A stretch of 7,157 nucleotides of DNA from an uncultured Bacteroidales bacterium (GTDB lineage Bacteria > Bacteroidota > Bacteroidia > Bacteroidales > UBA932), in contig CAMEBJ010000061.1 in assembly GCA_945912085.1 (NCBI GenBank), positions 1-7,157 of the forward strand. Direction: 5' to 3'. Below, piece by piece: positions 1 to 6,163 of the stretch. Both the position numbers and the translations under genes were made by a program. The notes below the pieces were generated by a model. The model was not told where the DNA came from, searched no databases, and saw nothing but the letters and a program-made list of their open reading frames with translations. Within the stretch, counting starts at the first letter, position 1. Every line of letters starts with the position of its first letter.

Positions 1-315
1 CCAAGGCTCAGGTTCCTTCCTGAGTGATTCAGTGTCCATTGACTCATCGACCATACCGGCAATCTTGCAATAACCTCCCAGCGGAAGCCAGCCGATTCCG
101 TACTCCGTTTCCCAGGAGGCAGCCTTCGGGAAGAGTTTCACAAACCAGCCACTCCGGGTGCTGAAGAGTTTCACTCCCCCTACATCGAAGAACAGGAAAA
201 ATTTGTCAACCCTGATTCTGAATGCCTTGGCAAAAATGAAATGGCCGAGTTCGTGAACCAGAATGAGTATGGAAAGCGCAAGTATGACTTGCAGGATTTT
301 AATCAGAACAATCAT
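1..315 (-). CDS. rseP: RseP-type site-2 zinc metalloprotease (M50), N-terminal part, cut by window edge
   Basis: Membrane-embedded metalloprotease that cleaves transmembrane substrates within the bilayer; the family's best known role is releasing envelope-stress sigma factors by cutting anti-sigma factors. Only the first 105 residues are present; the gene runs off the left edge. The start is ATG at 315, one base after the dxr stop. A hydrophobic first helix (residues 2-20) leads into the zinc-binding HExxH motif, seen as HELGH at residues 21-25, and FIFAK follows directly, as is normal for the family. The segment [11 protein letters not shown] near residues 72-82, followed by [11 protein letters not shown], is typical of Bacteroidota RseP just before the PDZ region. 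It is the last visible gene of the M23-dxr-rseP operon, and pairing of dxr with rseP is common in bacteria. The family call is firm; the substrate in this organism is unknown. Confidence 0.95.
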   Translation of the reverse strand, partial: MIVLIKILQVILALSILILVHELGHFIFAKAFRIRVDKFFLFFDVGGVKLFSTRSGWFVKLFPKAASWETEYGIGWLPLGGYCKIAGMVDESMDTESLRKEPEPW

Positions 316-316
316 T

Positions 317-1495
317 TCAACGTTTTTTAGATGCAATGCGTGCGGCAAGTTCCGCGGCACGCCTGTGAGTTGCCGTGTCAGTTTCGAAAATCGTGTCGAG
401 GTCGCACTCCCTGACATAATCTGTGCCATCCATACATTCGGCAACAATGTCAGTGATGTCGTAGAATCCGATTTCATCACGAAGATAGGCTGCCACGGCA
501 CTCTCATTGGCCGCATTCATTATGCAGGCCATATTACCACCCTTGGAGAGGGCTTCCACGGCAAGGTCCAGAGCAGGAAACCTCTCACGGTCAGGAGACT
601 GGAAAGTCAGGCTGCCGAGGGTCGAGAAATCCAGTTTCCGGTTGTCCAGAGGAAGGCGGGAAGGATAGCCTATGGCATACTGGATCGGCTCACGCATGTC
701 CGGATGCCCCATCTGGGCGATGACTGCCCCGTCAGCGAACTCCACCATCGAATGAATGATTGACTGCGGATGCACCACGACATTGATTCTGTCTGCACCG
801 ACACCGAAAAGCCATCTCGCCTCGATAACCTCCAGTCCCTTGTTCATCATCGTGGCCGAATCTATGCTGATTTTGTTGCCCATATTCCATTGAGGATGCT
901 TCAGCGCGGCCGCTGCGGGAGCCTTTGCAATGTCCTCCCGGCTCCACTCTCTGAAAGGTCCTCCGGACGCTGTAAGATGGATTCTCTCAATGGCATTGTC
1001 CCCGGCCCCCTGCAGGCATTGGAAGATGGCCGAATGTTCGGAATCCACAGGAAGAATCGGCACACGGTGCTTTGCCGCGGCCTTCATCACTATGTCTCCC
1101 GCCGCAACGAGAGTCTCCTTGTTGGCAAGTGCAATCACCTTCCCGGCCTCAATCGCCGCCATTGTCGGCCTGAGCCCGCTGAAACCTACCATAGCCGTCA
1201 CGACAATGTCTATGTTGTCCCCCCTTACGAGTTCACAGAGAGAGTCCATCCCGCAGAAAGTCTTGATTCCGTGCGGATCAAGCGCGTCGGCCACCTTCTG
1301 ATACTTGTCTGCGTTGTTGATTACCACCGCGTTGGCATCGAACCTGACAGCCTGTTCAATCAGCAGGTCACTGCTGTTGAGTGCAGAAAGCACCTCAATC
1401 TGAAAAAGGTCAGGATGCTGACTGACAACGTCAAGGGTCTGCCTTCCGATTGACCCCGTAGAACCCAGGATTGCAATTCTTCTCTTGTTTTCCAT
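317..1495 (-). CDS. dxr: 1-deoxy-D-xylulose 5-phosphate reductoisomerase (MEP pathway)
   Basis: Converts 1-deoxy-D-xylulose 5-phosphate to 2-C-methyl-D-erythritol 4-phosphate with NADPH and a divalent metal, the committed step of non-mevalonate isoprenoid synthesis in the cytoplasm. The protein is 392 residues, normal for the family. The NADPH-binding motif GSTGSIG is at residues 11-17 and ALANKET at 122-128. The metal ligands D151, S152 and E153 sit in [11 protein letters not shown]. Substrate-binding TASGG is at 175-179, H200 follows, and N218-K219-E222 lie in [13 protein letters not shown]. All expected active-site residues are visible. The ATG at 1495 was chosen because the protein there begins [17 protein letters not shown], as in homologs. 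An in-frame start at 1567 would add 24 unrelated residues and overlap the preceding gene. It lies one base after the M23 gene and one base before rseP, so translation is probably coupled. Confidence 0.98.
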   Translation of the reverse strand: MENKRRIAILGSTGSIGRQTLDVVSQHPDLFQIEVLSALNSSDLLIEQAVRFDANAVVINNADKYQKVADALDPHGIKTFCGMDSLCELVRGDNIDIVVTAMVGFSGLRPTMAAIEAGKVIALANKETLVAAGDIVMKAAAKHRVPILPVDSEHSAIFQCLQGAGDNAIERIHLTASGGPFREWSREDIAKAPAAAALKHPQWNMGNKISIDSATMMNKGLEVIEARWLFGVGADRINVVVHPQSIIHSMVEFADGAVIAQMGHPDMREPIQYAIGYPSRLPLDNRKLDFSTLGSLTFQSPDRERFPALDLAVEALSKGGNMACIMNAANESAVAAYLRDEIGFYDITDIVAECMDGTDYVRECDLDTIFETDTATHRRAAELAARIASKKR

Positions 1496-1496
1496 A

Positions 1497-2342
1497 TCAG
1501 AAACTGATGTATTTTGTGGCATCCACGGCCTCACCCTTGTACCACAATTCGAAATGCAGATGCTCACCCGTGCTCAAATTCCCGGTGTTTCCGACAAGGG
1601 CAATCGGTGTGCCGGCCTTGACCTTGTCCCCGGTGGACTTGAGCAACTTCATATTGTGCTTGTAGATGGACACTATGTCATTCTCGTGCTGAATCTGGAT
1701 GGTGTAGCCATAGTCCTCGTTCCACCCTGCAAAGATGACGGTGCCGTCCAGAACAGACATCACGACTGAATTAGCCGGTGCCGTTATGTCAATGTAAGGG
1801 TGGATAACCTTGTCATACCCCTGCGAAATGACCCCCTTAAGAGGAGGGAAGAAGTGCATTCCCTCGATTGGAAGGCTTCTGTGACGCTTCTGGGAAACAG
1901 AGAACTTTTCCTGAGAGACCACATTGTTCCGGAGAATCGAGTCCTGCCTTGAAAGTTCGTTTCTTGATTTTTCGGTTCCTGCTCCCGCATTGTTCAGAAG
2001 ACTGTCCAGTTTCAGAGGTTCCTCCCCGTCGAACACCCTCCGGAGGTTCTCCGAGTAAAGTTCCCACCTTGAAATCACCCTCTCCAGGGAATCTACCTTG
2101 ATTGCAGTCTGAACGGCCGCCTTTCTGGAACGGCTGTCCGGGTAGCCCGGGATGGTCTTCCTGATTGGAGTAAATGCGATGAGGCAGTAAATCAGAACGA
2201 GAAATGCCACCAACGATGAAATGACGGTCACCCAGAACTCCGCCTTCCTGAAACTGAAGACCCAAAGCTGCTTGTGATTGTGGTTGTCAACAATGACAAG
2301 ACGGTAATCGTCAACTTTCTGCTCCTTATTTTGTTTCCCCAT
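1497..2342 (-). CDS. Membrane-anchored M23 (LytM-type) peptidase
   Basis: Probable zinc peptidase acting on peptidoglycan cross-bridges, or regulating other cell-wall hydrolases, from the periplasmic face of the inner membrane. The protein has 281 residues. A short charged cytoplasmic head is followed by one membrane segment at about residues 36-57, a linker with possible helical or coiled-coil stretches (about 76-145), and a C-terminal M23 domain (about 164-275). The usual zinc and catalytic residues are visible: H181 and D185 in HPYIDI, H229 in IYKHN, and H261 and H263 in GEHLHFELW. The first motif has Tyr where most members have Gly (HxGxD), but the metal ligands are kept, so it is probably active. 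The start is ATG at 2342, and no better start lies downstream before the membrane segment. It is first in an operon with dxr and rseP and is divergent from ruvX. No convincing promoter consensus was found on this strand in the 39-nt spacer. Confidence 0.9.
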   Translation of the reverse strand: MGKQNKEQKVDDYRLVIVDNHNHKQLWVFSFRKAEFWVTVISSLVAFLVLIYCLIAFTPIRKTIPGYPDSRSRKAAVQTAIKVDSLERVISRWELYSENLRRVFDGEEPLKLDSLLNNAGAGTEKSRNELSRQDSILRNNVVSQEKFSVSQKRHRSLPIEGMHFFPPLKGVISQGYDKVIHPYIDITAPANSVVMSVLDGTVIFAGWNEDYGYTIQIQHENDIVSIYKHNMKLLKSTGDKVKAGTPIALVGNTGNLSTGEHLHFELWYKGEAVDATKYISF

Positions 2343-2363
2343 AAATAAATATTCTTAAATTTG
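2330..2363 (+). promoter_or_regulatory. Probable ruvX promoter of Bacteroidota type
   Basis: TAAATTTG at 2356-2363 is a full match to the Bacteroidota -7 element TAnnTTTG. TTTG at 2330-2333 is a candidate -33 element, with a 22-nt spacer, slightly longer than the usual 19-21. Transcription would begin near 2370, giving a leader of about 12 nt before the ruvX ATG at 2382. The -33 element falls inside the first codons of the divergent M23 gene. Confidence 0.5.
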
Positions 2364-2381
2364 CATCCCCAAAGTGGTTAT

Positions 2382-2801
2382 ATGGACAGGATAATCGGCA
2401 TAGATTACGGAAGAAAACGTGTGGGAGTCGCAGTGACCGACCCCCTCGGAATCTTCGCGTCCGCCCTGGACACAGTACATTCTGCAAAGATAATAGATTA
2501 TCTGAAAAAATACGCTTCAAATGAGAATGTAGTCCGATTTGTGGTCGGTTATCCGATGAATATGAACGGAAAGCCCTCCGAAGCGGCAAAGGATGTGGAT
2601 ATCTTCCTAAAGCATCTGGCAAAGGCCTTCCCCGACATTCCGGTAACCCTTGAAGACGAGCGTTTCACCTCCGTCCTAGCGCACAGGGCTATGATTGAGG
2701 GCGGTATGTCAAAGAAGGACAGGATGAACAAGGAGTCGGTGGACAAGATCAGCGCCGCCATCATCCTCCAGTCCTACCTCGACCGTCGTCAGCCCTTGTA
2801 A
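2382..2801 (+). CDS. ruvX: RuvX/YqgF family putative Holliday junction resolvase / pre-16S rRNA nuclease
   Basis: Small RNase H-fold nuclease of the YqgF family, named for putative Holliday junction resolution and shown in E. coli to take part in 16S rRNA 5'-end processing. The protein is 139 residues, the usual length. It opens with the N-terminal motif IGIDYGRKRVGVAV (catalytic D8), then VVGYPMNMNG at about 54-63, DERFTS at 92-97 with acidic active-site residues, and the C-terminal KESVDKISAAIIL with the conserved Asp at 121. The ATG at 2382 was chosen because MDRIIGIDYG matches the family start; a TTG 21 nt upstream would add seven unsupported residues and fall within the -7 element. def follows 45 nt downstream on the same strand, so the two may be cotranscribed. 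Confidence 0.95.
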   Translation: MDRIIGIDYGRKRVGVAVTDPLGIFASALDTVHSAKIIDYLKKYASNENVVRFVVGYPMNMNGKPSEAAKDVDIFLKHLAKAFPDIPVTLEDERFTSVLAHRAMIEGGMSKKDRMNKESVDKISAAIILQSYLDRRQPL

Positions 2802-2846
2802 GGAATATACAAACATAAGTAAATATTAATCAAATATATACGAAAT

Positions 2847-3398
2847 ATGAAACTACCTATTTACATATACGGGTCCCAGGTCCTGCGCGACCCCTCGAAA
2901 GAGGCGGACCTGAGCGACAAGGAGACCTTGAAGACACTGGTCGAGAATATGAAGGAGACCCTCGAAGGTGCTGACGGATGCGGACTTGCAGCCCCTCAGG
3001 TCGGCGTGGGCCTGCGTGTGCTGATTGTTGACGGAACAGGGCTTTCCGACACTTACGACTACCTCAAGGACTTCAAAAGGACGATGATAAATCCAGTGGT
3101 CCTGGAAGAGAGCAGCGAACTCAGGGAATATTCAGAAGGCTGCCTGAGTGTTCCCGGGATATATGCCGACGTGAAAAGGCCGGCAAGAATCAAGGTTGAG
3201 TACTACGACGAGAATCTCAACAAGGTGACAGAGGAACTCGACAAATTCGCCTGCCGCATGGTCCAGCACGAACTTGACCATCTCGACGGAAACCTTTTCG
3301 TGGACCGCGTGGCCCCGATCCGCCGCAAGATGATTGCCAAAAAACTCACCAACATCGCCAAGGGCAAGGTGGGGACGCATTACAAGACCAAACAGTAA
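2847..3398 (+). CDS. def: Peptide deformylase
   Basis: Removes the formyl group from the N-terminal formyl-methionine of new proteins at the ribosome, releasing formate; a metal-dependent housekeeping enzyme. The protein is 183 residues. All three family motifs are present: GCGLAAPQ at 44-51, EGCLS at 97-101 (metal ligand C99) and QHELDH at 140-145 (ligands H141 and H145, catalytic E142). The C-terminus ends in a basic tail of about 25 residues. The ATG at 2847 gives the normal N-terminus MKLPIYIYG, which precedes the usual VLRDPSKEAD segment. The 45-nt spacer after ruvX is strongly AT-rich and contains no clear TAnnTTTG on the plus strand, so def is either in one transcript with ruvX or uses a promoter not recognised here. 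The sequence before ATG is A-rich, without a Shine-Dalgarno motif. Confidence 0.98.
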   Translation: MKLPIYIYGSQVLRDPSKEADLSDKETLKTLVENMKETLEGADGCGLAAPQVGVGLRVLIVDGTGLSDTYDYLKDFKRTMINPVVLEESSELREYSEGCLSVPGIYADVKRPARIKVEYYDENLNKVTEELDKFACRMVQHELDHLDGNLFVDRVAPIRRKMIAKKLTNIAKGKVGTHYKTKQ

Positions 3399-3417
3399 TA
3401 CATCCGAAGTTACAGTA

Positions 3418-3439
3418 ATTGCCGGAACTTTCCCGCAAT
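3418..3439. other. Inverted repeat (hairpin) downstream of def
   Basis: Arms ATTGCCGG and CCCGCAAT pair over 8 positions with one mismatch around the 6-nt loop AACTTT. It lies 20 nt after the def stop and could stabilise or end the def transcript, but no T-run follows on the plus strand, so it is not a classical intrinsic terminator. Its 10-bp segment CGGAACTTTC (3423-3432) recurs exactly 32 nt later in the terminator hairpin. Confidence 0.45.
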
Positions 3440-3446
3440 ATTTGAG

Positions 3447-3471
3447 AAAAACTGCGGAACTTTCTCCGCGG
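3447..3471 (-). terminator. Rho-independent terminator of the RelA/SpoT-homolog gene
   Basis: Read on the minus strand, GCGGA and TCCGC form a 5-bp GC-rich stem around loop GAAAGT (a G-T pair can extend it), followed after two bases by TTTTTCTC. The T-run after the stem exists only on the minus strand. It starts 49 nt after the stop codon of the long RelA/SpoT homolog at 3520, so it probably ends that transcript. Confidence 0.65.
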
Positions 3472-3475
3472 AATT

Positions 3476-3503
3476 AGATTCCCGGTCGAGCCAGGAATGA
3501 CGG
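3476..3503. repeat. Dispersed palindromic repeat, copy 1
   Basis: A 28-nt unit starting AGATTCCCGG and ending AATGACGG, with arms ATTCCCGG and CCAGGAAT pairing at 7 of 8 positions around a 5-6 nt loop TCGAG. A closely related 29-nt unit is at 6074-6102. It lies 16 nt downstream of the RelA/SpoT-homolog stop and just before its terminator. Similar AGATTCCCGGTC...GGGAATGACGG units are, from memory, common as intergenic repeats in several bacterial groups; this was not checked. Confidence 0.65.
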
Positions 3504-3507
3504 AGAG

Positions 3508-3520
3508 AGATTCCCGGAAT
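3508..3520. repeat. Partial extra copy of the repeat arm at the RelA/SpoT-homolog stop
   Basis: AGATTCCCGG at 3508-3517 repeats exactly the left end of the unit at 3476-3485, 32 nt away, and continues as AAT into the TGA stop codon (3522-3520, minus strand). ATTCCCGGAAT here is itself nearly palindromic. It may be a remnant of a second repeat unit inserted next to the stop codon, or chance. Confidence 0.35.
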
Positions 3521-5373
3521 CAGACCCGGCGGACCTCCTCTACACCCTTGATGGAGGTGATGAGGGAGATTGTGTCGGAGAGTTCGGTGGCGGAATGGAC
3601 TGAGAAGCTGATGTCACAGGTGACGACTTCATCCTGGTTGGAGGTGGAGAGGCTTGTCATCGAGAGTTTCCTGCCTTCGGTGATACACTCTATGATGTCG
3701 GACAGGAGATGGTAGCGGTCCACGCAGACCACCTGGATGCGCACAGGATAGAAAATCGAATCGTCAGGAGTGAAATCATCCACGGCAACGATTGTGTGTC
3801 CCTTTTCCGAAGCCATACGGATGGCGTGCGGACAATTCCTCGAATGGATGGTGACGGACCCCTGGGCATCGGAAAAACCGATGATTTCGCTGCCCGGCAT
3901 AGGATGACAATGCGGACAGAGATTGTATTTGAGTTTCGGCTGGCGATTCAGGAATGCCTGGATGTTCTTCTTTGCCTTGTAAGACACCACGGAATCCAGC
4001 CAGTCATTCTTTGGATGAATATTCTCATCAGTGACAATTTCCACACAGTCTCCCCTCTTCAGGCCGGACTTGACCGAAGCCAGACGACCGTTGATTCTGG
4101 CATATTTCGCGTGCATCCCGACAGCCGTGTGGACAGCGTATGCGAAGTCGAGGGCTGTTGCGCCCTTTGGAAGGGTAACAGGCTTGCTGTCAAGGGTATA
4201 TACAACGATATCCTCATTGTAGAGGGAATCGTGAATGCCGGGCATAAGGGTCTCCCTGTCCTCTGAAAGTTCCTTGAGCACGGAGGTCAATCTCTTGAGC
4301 CATTGTTCCTTGCCCTCCACGACGCAGCCGAAATACGACTGTTCACGCATCGAGTCGGAACCTATGTGGAACTCCTCGATGCCTCCGAAAGGGTTCAGCA
4401 GGCGGAAATGCACTGACCTGTAGCCGTTGGCCTTCGGCTGGGCCATATAGTTCACGAAACTTCCGGTCTGCTCCCGATAGGCCCCGGCAAGAAGAGAATA
4501 TATCCTCAAAACCACATATTGCTCGTTCAACTCCTGTCCGGTTGCGGCCTCAGCCTCGTGGATATTGAAGACGGCACGGATGTAATGTTTGAAAGGCACG
4601 TGGTAGAAGTCACAGCTTCTTTCCTGCATTTCCCTCCAGATACTGAATGGCTTGCGGTAGCGGATGTCCCATTGGACGGCGCCGTTGAATTCCTTCCCTA
4701 CAGTTTCCGATGCATCTTTCATAAAGGATTCAACCGAGTTGCGGGTGCGTTCCCTGTCCTCTTCGAGGGCTTTTACAAGAAAATCATACTCGGAAGGATT
4801 CAGGAACTTGAAAGCCAGGTTCTCCAGTTCAGACTTGACTTTGTACAGTCCGAGGCGTCCTGCAAGAGGAGCGAAGAAGAACTGGGTCTCGGAAGCGATT
4901 TTCCACTGTTTCTGAGGACGCAGACCCGAAAGTGTCCGCATATTGTGAAGACGGTCCGAAAGCTTGAGTATCAGCACCCTGATGTCATCGTGGACTGAGC
5001 CGAGGATGTGCTGGAAATTGTCCACTTGGGCCTTGTTAGGCTTGGTCACGGCACCGACAAGAAAGGCCACATCCTCGCCAAAACGGTCATTGATGTCCTC
5101 GATGGTGTAGGGAGTGTCCTCAACTACATCATGAAGCAGGGCAGCGCAGATGATTGAGACGTCCTTCTGGCGCATCTCGGTCACAACGACAAGGGCAACT
5201 GCAAGAGGATGAAGGATATACGGAAGTCCGCTATTGCGCTTCTGCGGACGATGCGCCTCCTCTGCGAGCAGATAGGCCTTCTCGATGAACTCTACTTCCT
5301 GCTTCCCGAAGGAAGCGGGCAGCGCACGGAAAAGCTCGTCGTGCGACTGTTGGACTATTGTGTCGAAATCCAT
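3520..5373 (-). CDS. Long RelA/SpoT homolog: intact (p)ppGpp hydrolase domain, degenerate synthetase domain
   Basis: Stringent-response protein of 617 residues, shorter than typical long RSH proteins (about 700-750) yet with the full domain order. The HD hydrolase (about 25-180) keeps R46 and H55 (SGLPYILHP), H81-D82 and E85-D86 (LLHDVVEDT), and D140 and N144 (KLSDRLHNMRTL), so ppGpp hydrolysis is expected. The synthetase region (about 235-350) is degraded: the usual DxxAxR segment reads YIRAVF (catalytic Asp replaced by Y264), EVQIRT reads EFHIGS, and AExGxAAHW reads SYFGCVVEG, although PKANGYRSVH survives. A TGS domain (about 383-447, LPKGATALDFAYAVHT), a Cys/His zinc-finger region (CPHCHPMPG 486-494, H510, C514) and a C-terminal ACT domain (about 541-617) follow. 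The start is ATG at 5373, with a promoter just upstream and a terminator after the stop. It is probably a SpoT-like hydrolase or ppGpp sensor. No symbol is given, since spoT and rel are both used for such genes. Confidence 0.92.
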   Translation of the reverse strand: MDFDTIVQQSHDELFRALPASFGKQEVEFIEKAYLLAEEAHRPQKRNSGLPYILHPLAVALVVVTEMRQKDVSIICAALLHDVVEDTPYTIEDINDRFGEDVAFLVGAVTKPNKAQVDNFQHILGSVHDDIRVLILKLSDRLHNMRTLSGLRPQKQWKIASETQFFFAPLAGRLGLYKVKSELENLAFKFLNPSEYDFLVKALEEDRERTRNSVESFMKDASETVGKEFNGAVQWDIRYRKPFSIWREMQERSCDFYHVPFKHYIRAVFNIHEAEAATGQELNEQYVVLRIYSLLAGAYREQTGSFVNYMAQPKANGYRSVHFRLLNPFGGIEEFHIGSDSMREQSYFGCVVEGKEQWLKRLTSVLKELSEDRETLMPGIHDSLYNEDIVVYTLDSKPVTLPKGATALDFAYAVHTAVGMHAKYARINGRLASVKSGLKRGDCVEIVTDENIHPKNDWLDSVVSYKAKKNIQAFLNRQPKLKYNLCPHCHPMPGSEIIGFSDAQGSVTIHSRNCPHAIRMASEKGHTIVAVDDFTPDDSIFYPVRIQVVCVDRYHLLSDIIECITEGRKLSMTSLSTSNQDEVVTCDISFSVHSATELSDTISLITSIKGVEEVRRV

Positions 5374-5398
5374 AAATGTGCGGTTAGAAACAATCTTT

Positions 5399-5429
5399 CA
5401 AAAGTAGTGAATATTTCCAATTGCACAAT
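5399..5429 (-). promoter_or_regulatory. Probable promoter of the RelA/SpoT-homolog gene
   Basis: On the minus strand, TACTTTTG (5406-5399) matches the Bacteroidota -7 element TAnnTTTG completely. ATTG (5429-5426) is a three-of-four match to the -33 TTTG element at the standard 19-nt spacing. Transcription would start near 5392, about 20 nt before the ATG at 5373. It sits in the 68-nt spacer after the LolA-like gene, suggesting a transcription unit separate from the pigment-type genes. Confidence 0.6.
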
Positions 5430-5441
5430 GGATTTTCCGCG

Positions 5442-6059
5442 TCATTTTTTCGGATAGGAATAAACCGAGCCGTCAACGGAAGTGTTCACCCCGAAAGAGG
5501 ACATCTCGTAGATATTCCTTATGCCGTTGGGTTCGACAAGTTCCATCCTCGTGAGGGTTGCATTGGAAGCGTTGTAAAGCAGGATTATCGATGAATATCC
5601 CCTGGCGACCTTCTTCCTTGCGGTTATGGTTACCTGCACCGAGCCTTTGAGGCTTTCCACCTTGATGTCGGCATCATTTTCTGCTGCAAGTTCCGCTACC
5701 TCTCCCCTTATGCAATGCAGGAGGGTTGCACTGAGACTTCCCATAAGGGCATTTTTGCTCGTGTCATAGAGATGGACGGCCTTTCCCTTTGAGATATAGA
5801 GTTTTGTGCCGTCAATGATGAAAAGGTCACCCTCAGGATTGTCGTAAATCATTGACATCCTGTCAGGTGAGGAGAAATAGAGTTTTCCTCCGGAGGTGAT
5901 TTCCTTGCCGGAAATCAGGACTTTTGCCTGGCTGAAGGTGGCTGTCAGAGTGCTGAACTGCTGACACTTGGCTTTCAGGACATTCAGGGTCCGGTCTTCA
6001 GCGGCACCGGTCACAATGGTGGTCAATGCAAGGAGTATTGCTGTTAATATCTGTTTCAT
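5442..6059 (-). CDS. LolA-family periplasmic outer-membrane lipoprotein carrier-like protein
   Basis: Predicted periplasmic protein of 205 residues with the LolA fold, which shields lipid chains while carrying lipoproteins or other lipids from the inner to the outer membrane. A signal peptide is clear: MKQ, a hydrophobic core at about 4-17, and a likely cleavage site near TGAA (17-20). The mature part begins with a helix and then FSTLTATFSQAKV, GKLYFSSPDRMSMIY and GDLFIIDGTKLYIS, the β-strand pattern and aromatic/proline placement usual for LolA-like proteins. The C-terminus (LVEPNGIRNIYEMSSF) also fits. There is no lipobox Cys, so it is soluble. The start is ATG at 6059, preceded by A-rich AAAAGAAA. 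It lies 104 nt downstream of the fabG-like gene on the same strand, with a palindromic repeat in between. Beside a FabG-like ketoreductase and an FAD oxidoreductase it may serve an aryl polyene-type product instead of general lipoproteins; this is inferred. Confidence 0.8.
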   Translation of the reverse strand: MKQILTAILLALTTIVTGAAEDRTLNVLKAKCQQFSTLTATFSQAKVLISGKEITSGGKLYFSSPDRMSMIYDNPEGDLFIIDGTKLYISKGKAVHLYDTSKNALMGSLSATLLHCIRGEVAELAAENDADIKVESLKGSVQVTITARKKVARGYSSIILLYNASNATLTRMELVEPNGIRNIYEMSSFGVNTSVDGSVYSYPKK

Positions 6060-6073
6060 TTTCTTTTGGTTTC

Positions 6074-6102
6074 AGATACCCGGTCGCCGCCGGGTATGAC
6101 GG
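6074..6102. repeat. Dispersed palindromic repeat, copy 2
   Basis: A 29-nt unit starting AGATACCCGG and ending TATGACGG. Arms ATACCCGG and CCGGGTAT pair perfectly over 8 bp around the loop TCGCCG. Compared with copy 1 at 3476-3503 it has a T-to-A change in one arm matched by A-to-T in the other, so pairing is kept. It lies between the fabG-like gene (61 nt upstream) and the LolA-like start (14 nt downstream), so any read-through transcript carries the hairpin just before the LolA-like ribosome site. Confidence 0.7.
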
Positions 6103-6163
6103 AAAATGTTGTGAGAATTCTGACGAAACCGACAACGCAGAAATTGCCAATTTCTTAAAGTTC

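Noticed and set aside
263..763. 166-codon plus-strand open frame across the rseP/dxr junction
   Set aside because: It overlaps two conserved genes on the other strand and encodes no recognisable motif.
770..1453. 227-codon open frame on the plus strand, antisense to dxr
   Set aside because: It lies wholly inside the well-supported dxr gene, its product shows no recognisable domain, and it is explained by codon bias of the sense gene.
1496..1567. Upstream in-frame start for dxr giving a 416-residue protein
   Set aside because: The extra 24 residues overlap the end of the M23 gene and do not resemble Dxr N-termini; the ATG at 1495 gives the normal start.
2344..2373. Possible minus-strand promoter for the M23-dxr-rseP operon (TTTG at 2373-2370 and TATTTATT)
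   Set aside because: The -7 match is weak and would place the transcription start inside or at the coding start.
2831..2838. CAAATATA, a minus-strand TAnnTTTG match in the ruvX-def spacer
   Set aside because: It points into the 3' end of ruvX with no gene on that strand to serve; likely chance in AT-rich sequence.
3709..4266. Plus-strand open frame of 185 codons opposite the RelA/SpoT-homolog gene
   Set aside because: It is antisense to the TGS, zinc-finger and ACT parts of a clear gene; the product looks like a shadow translation.
5411..5441. Weak inverted repeat (TCCAAT...AATGGA) after the LolA-like gene, considered as a terminator
   Set aside because: The stem is only about four pairs with mismatches and no T-run follows in the right direction.
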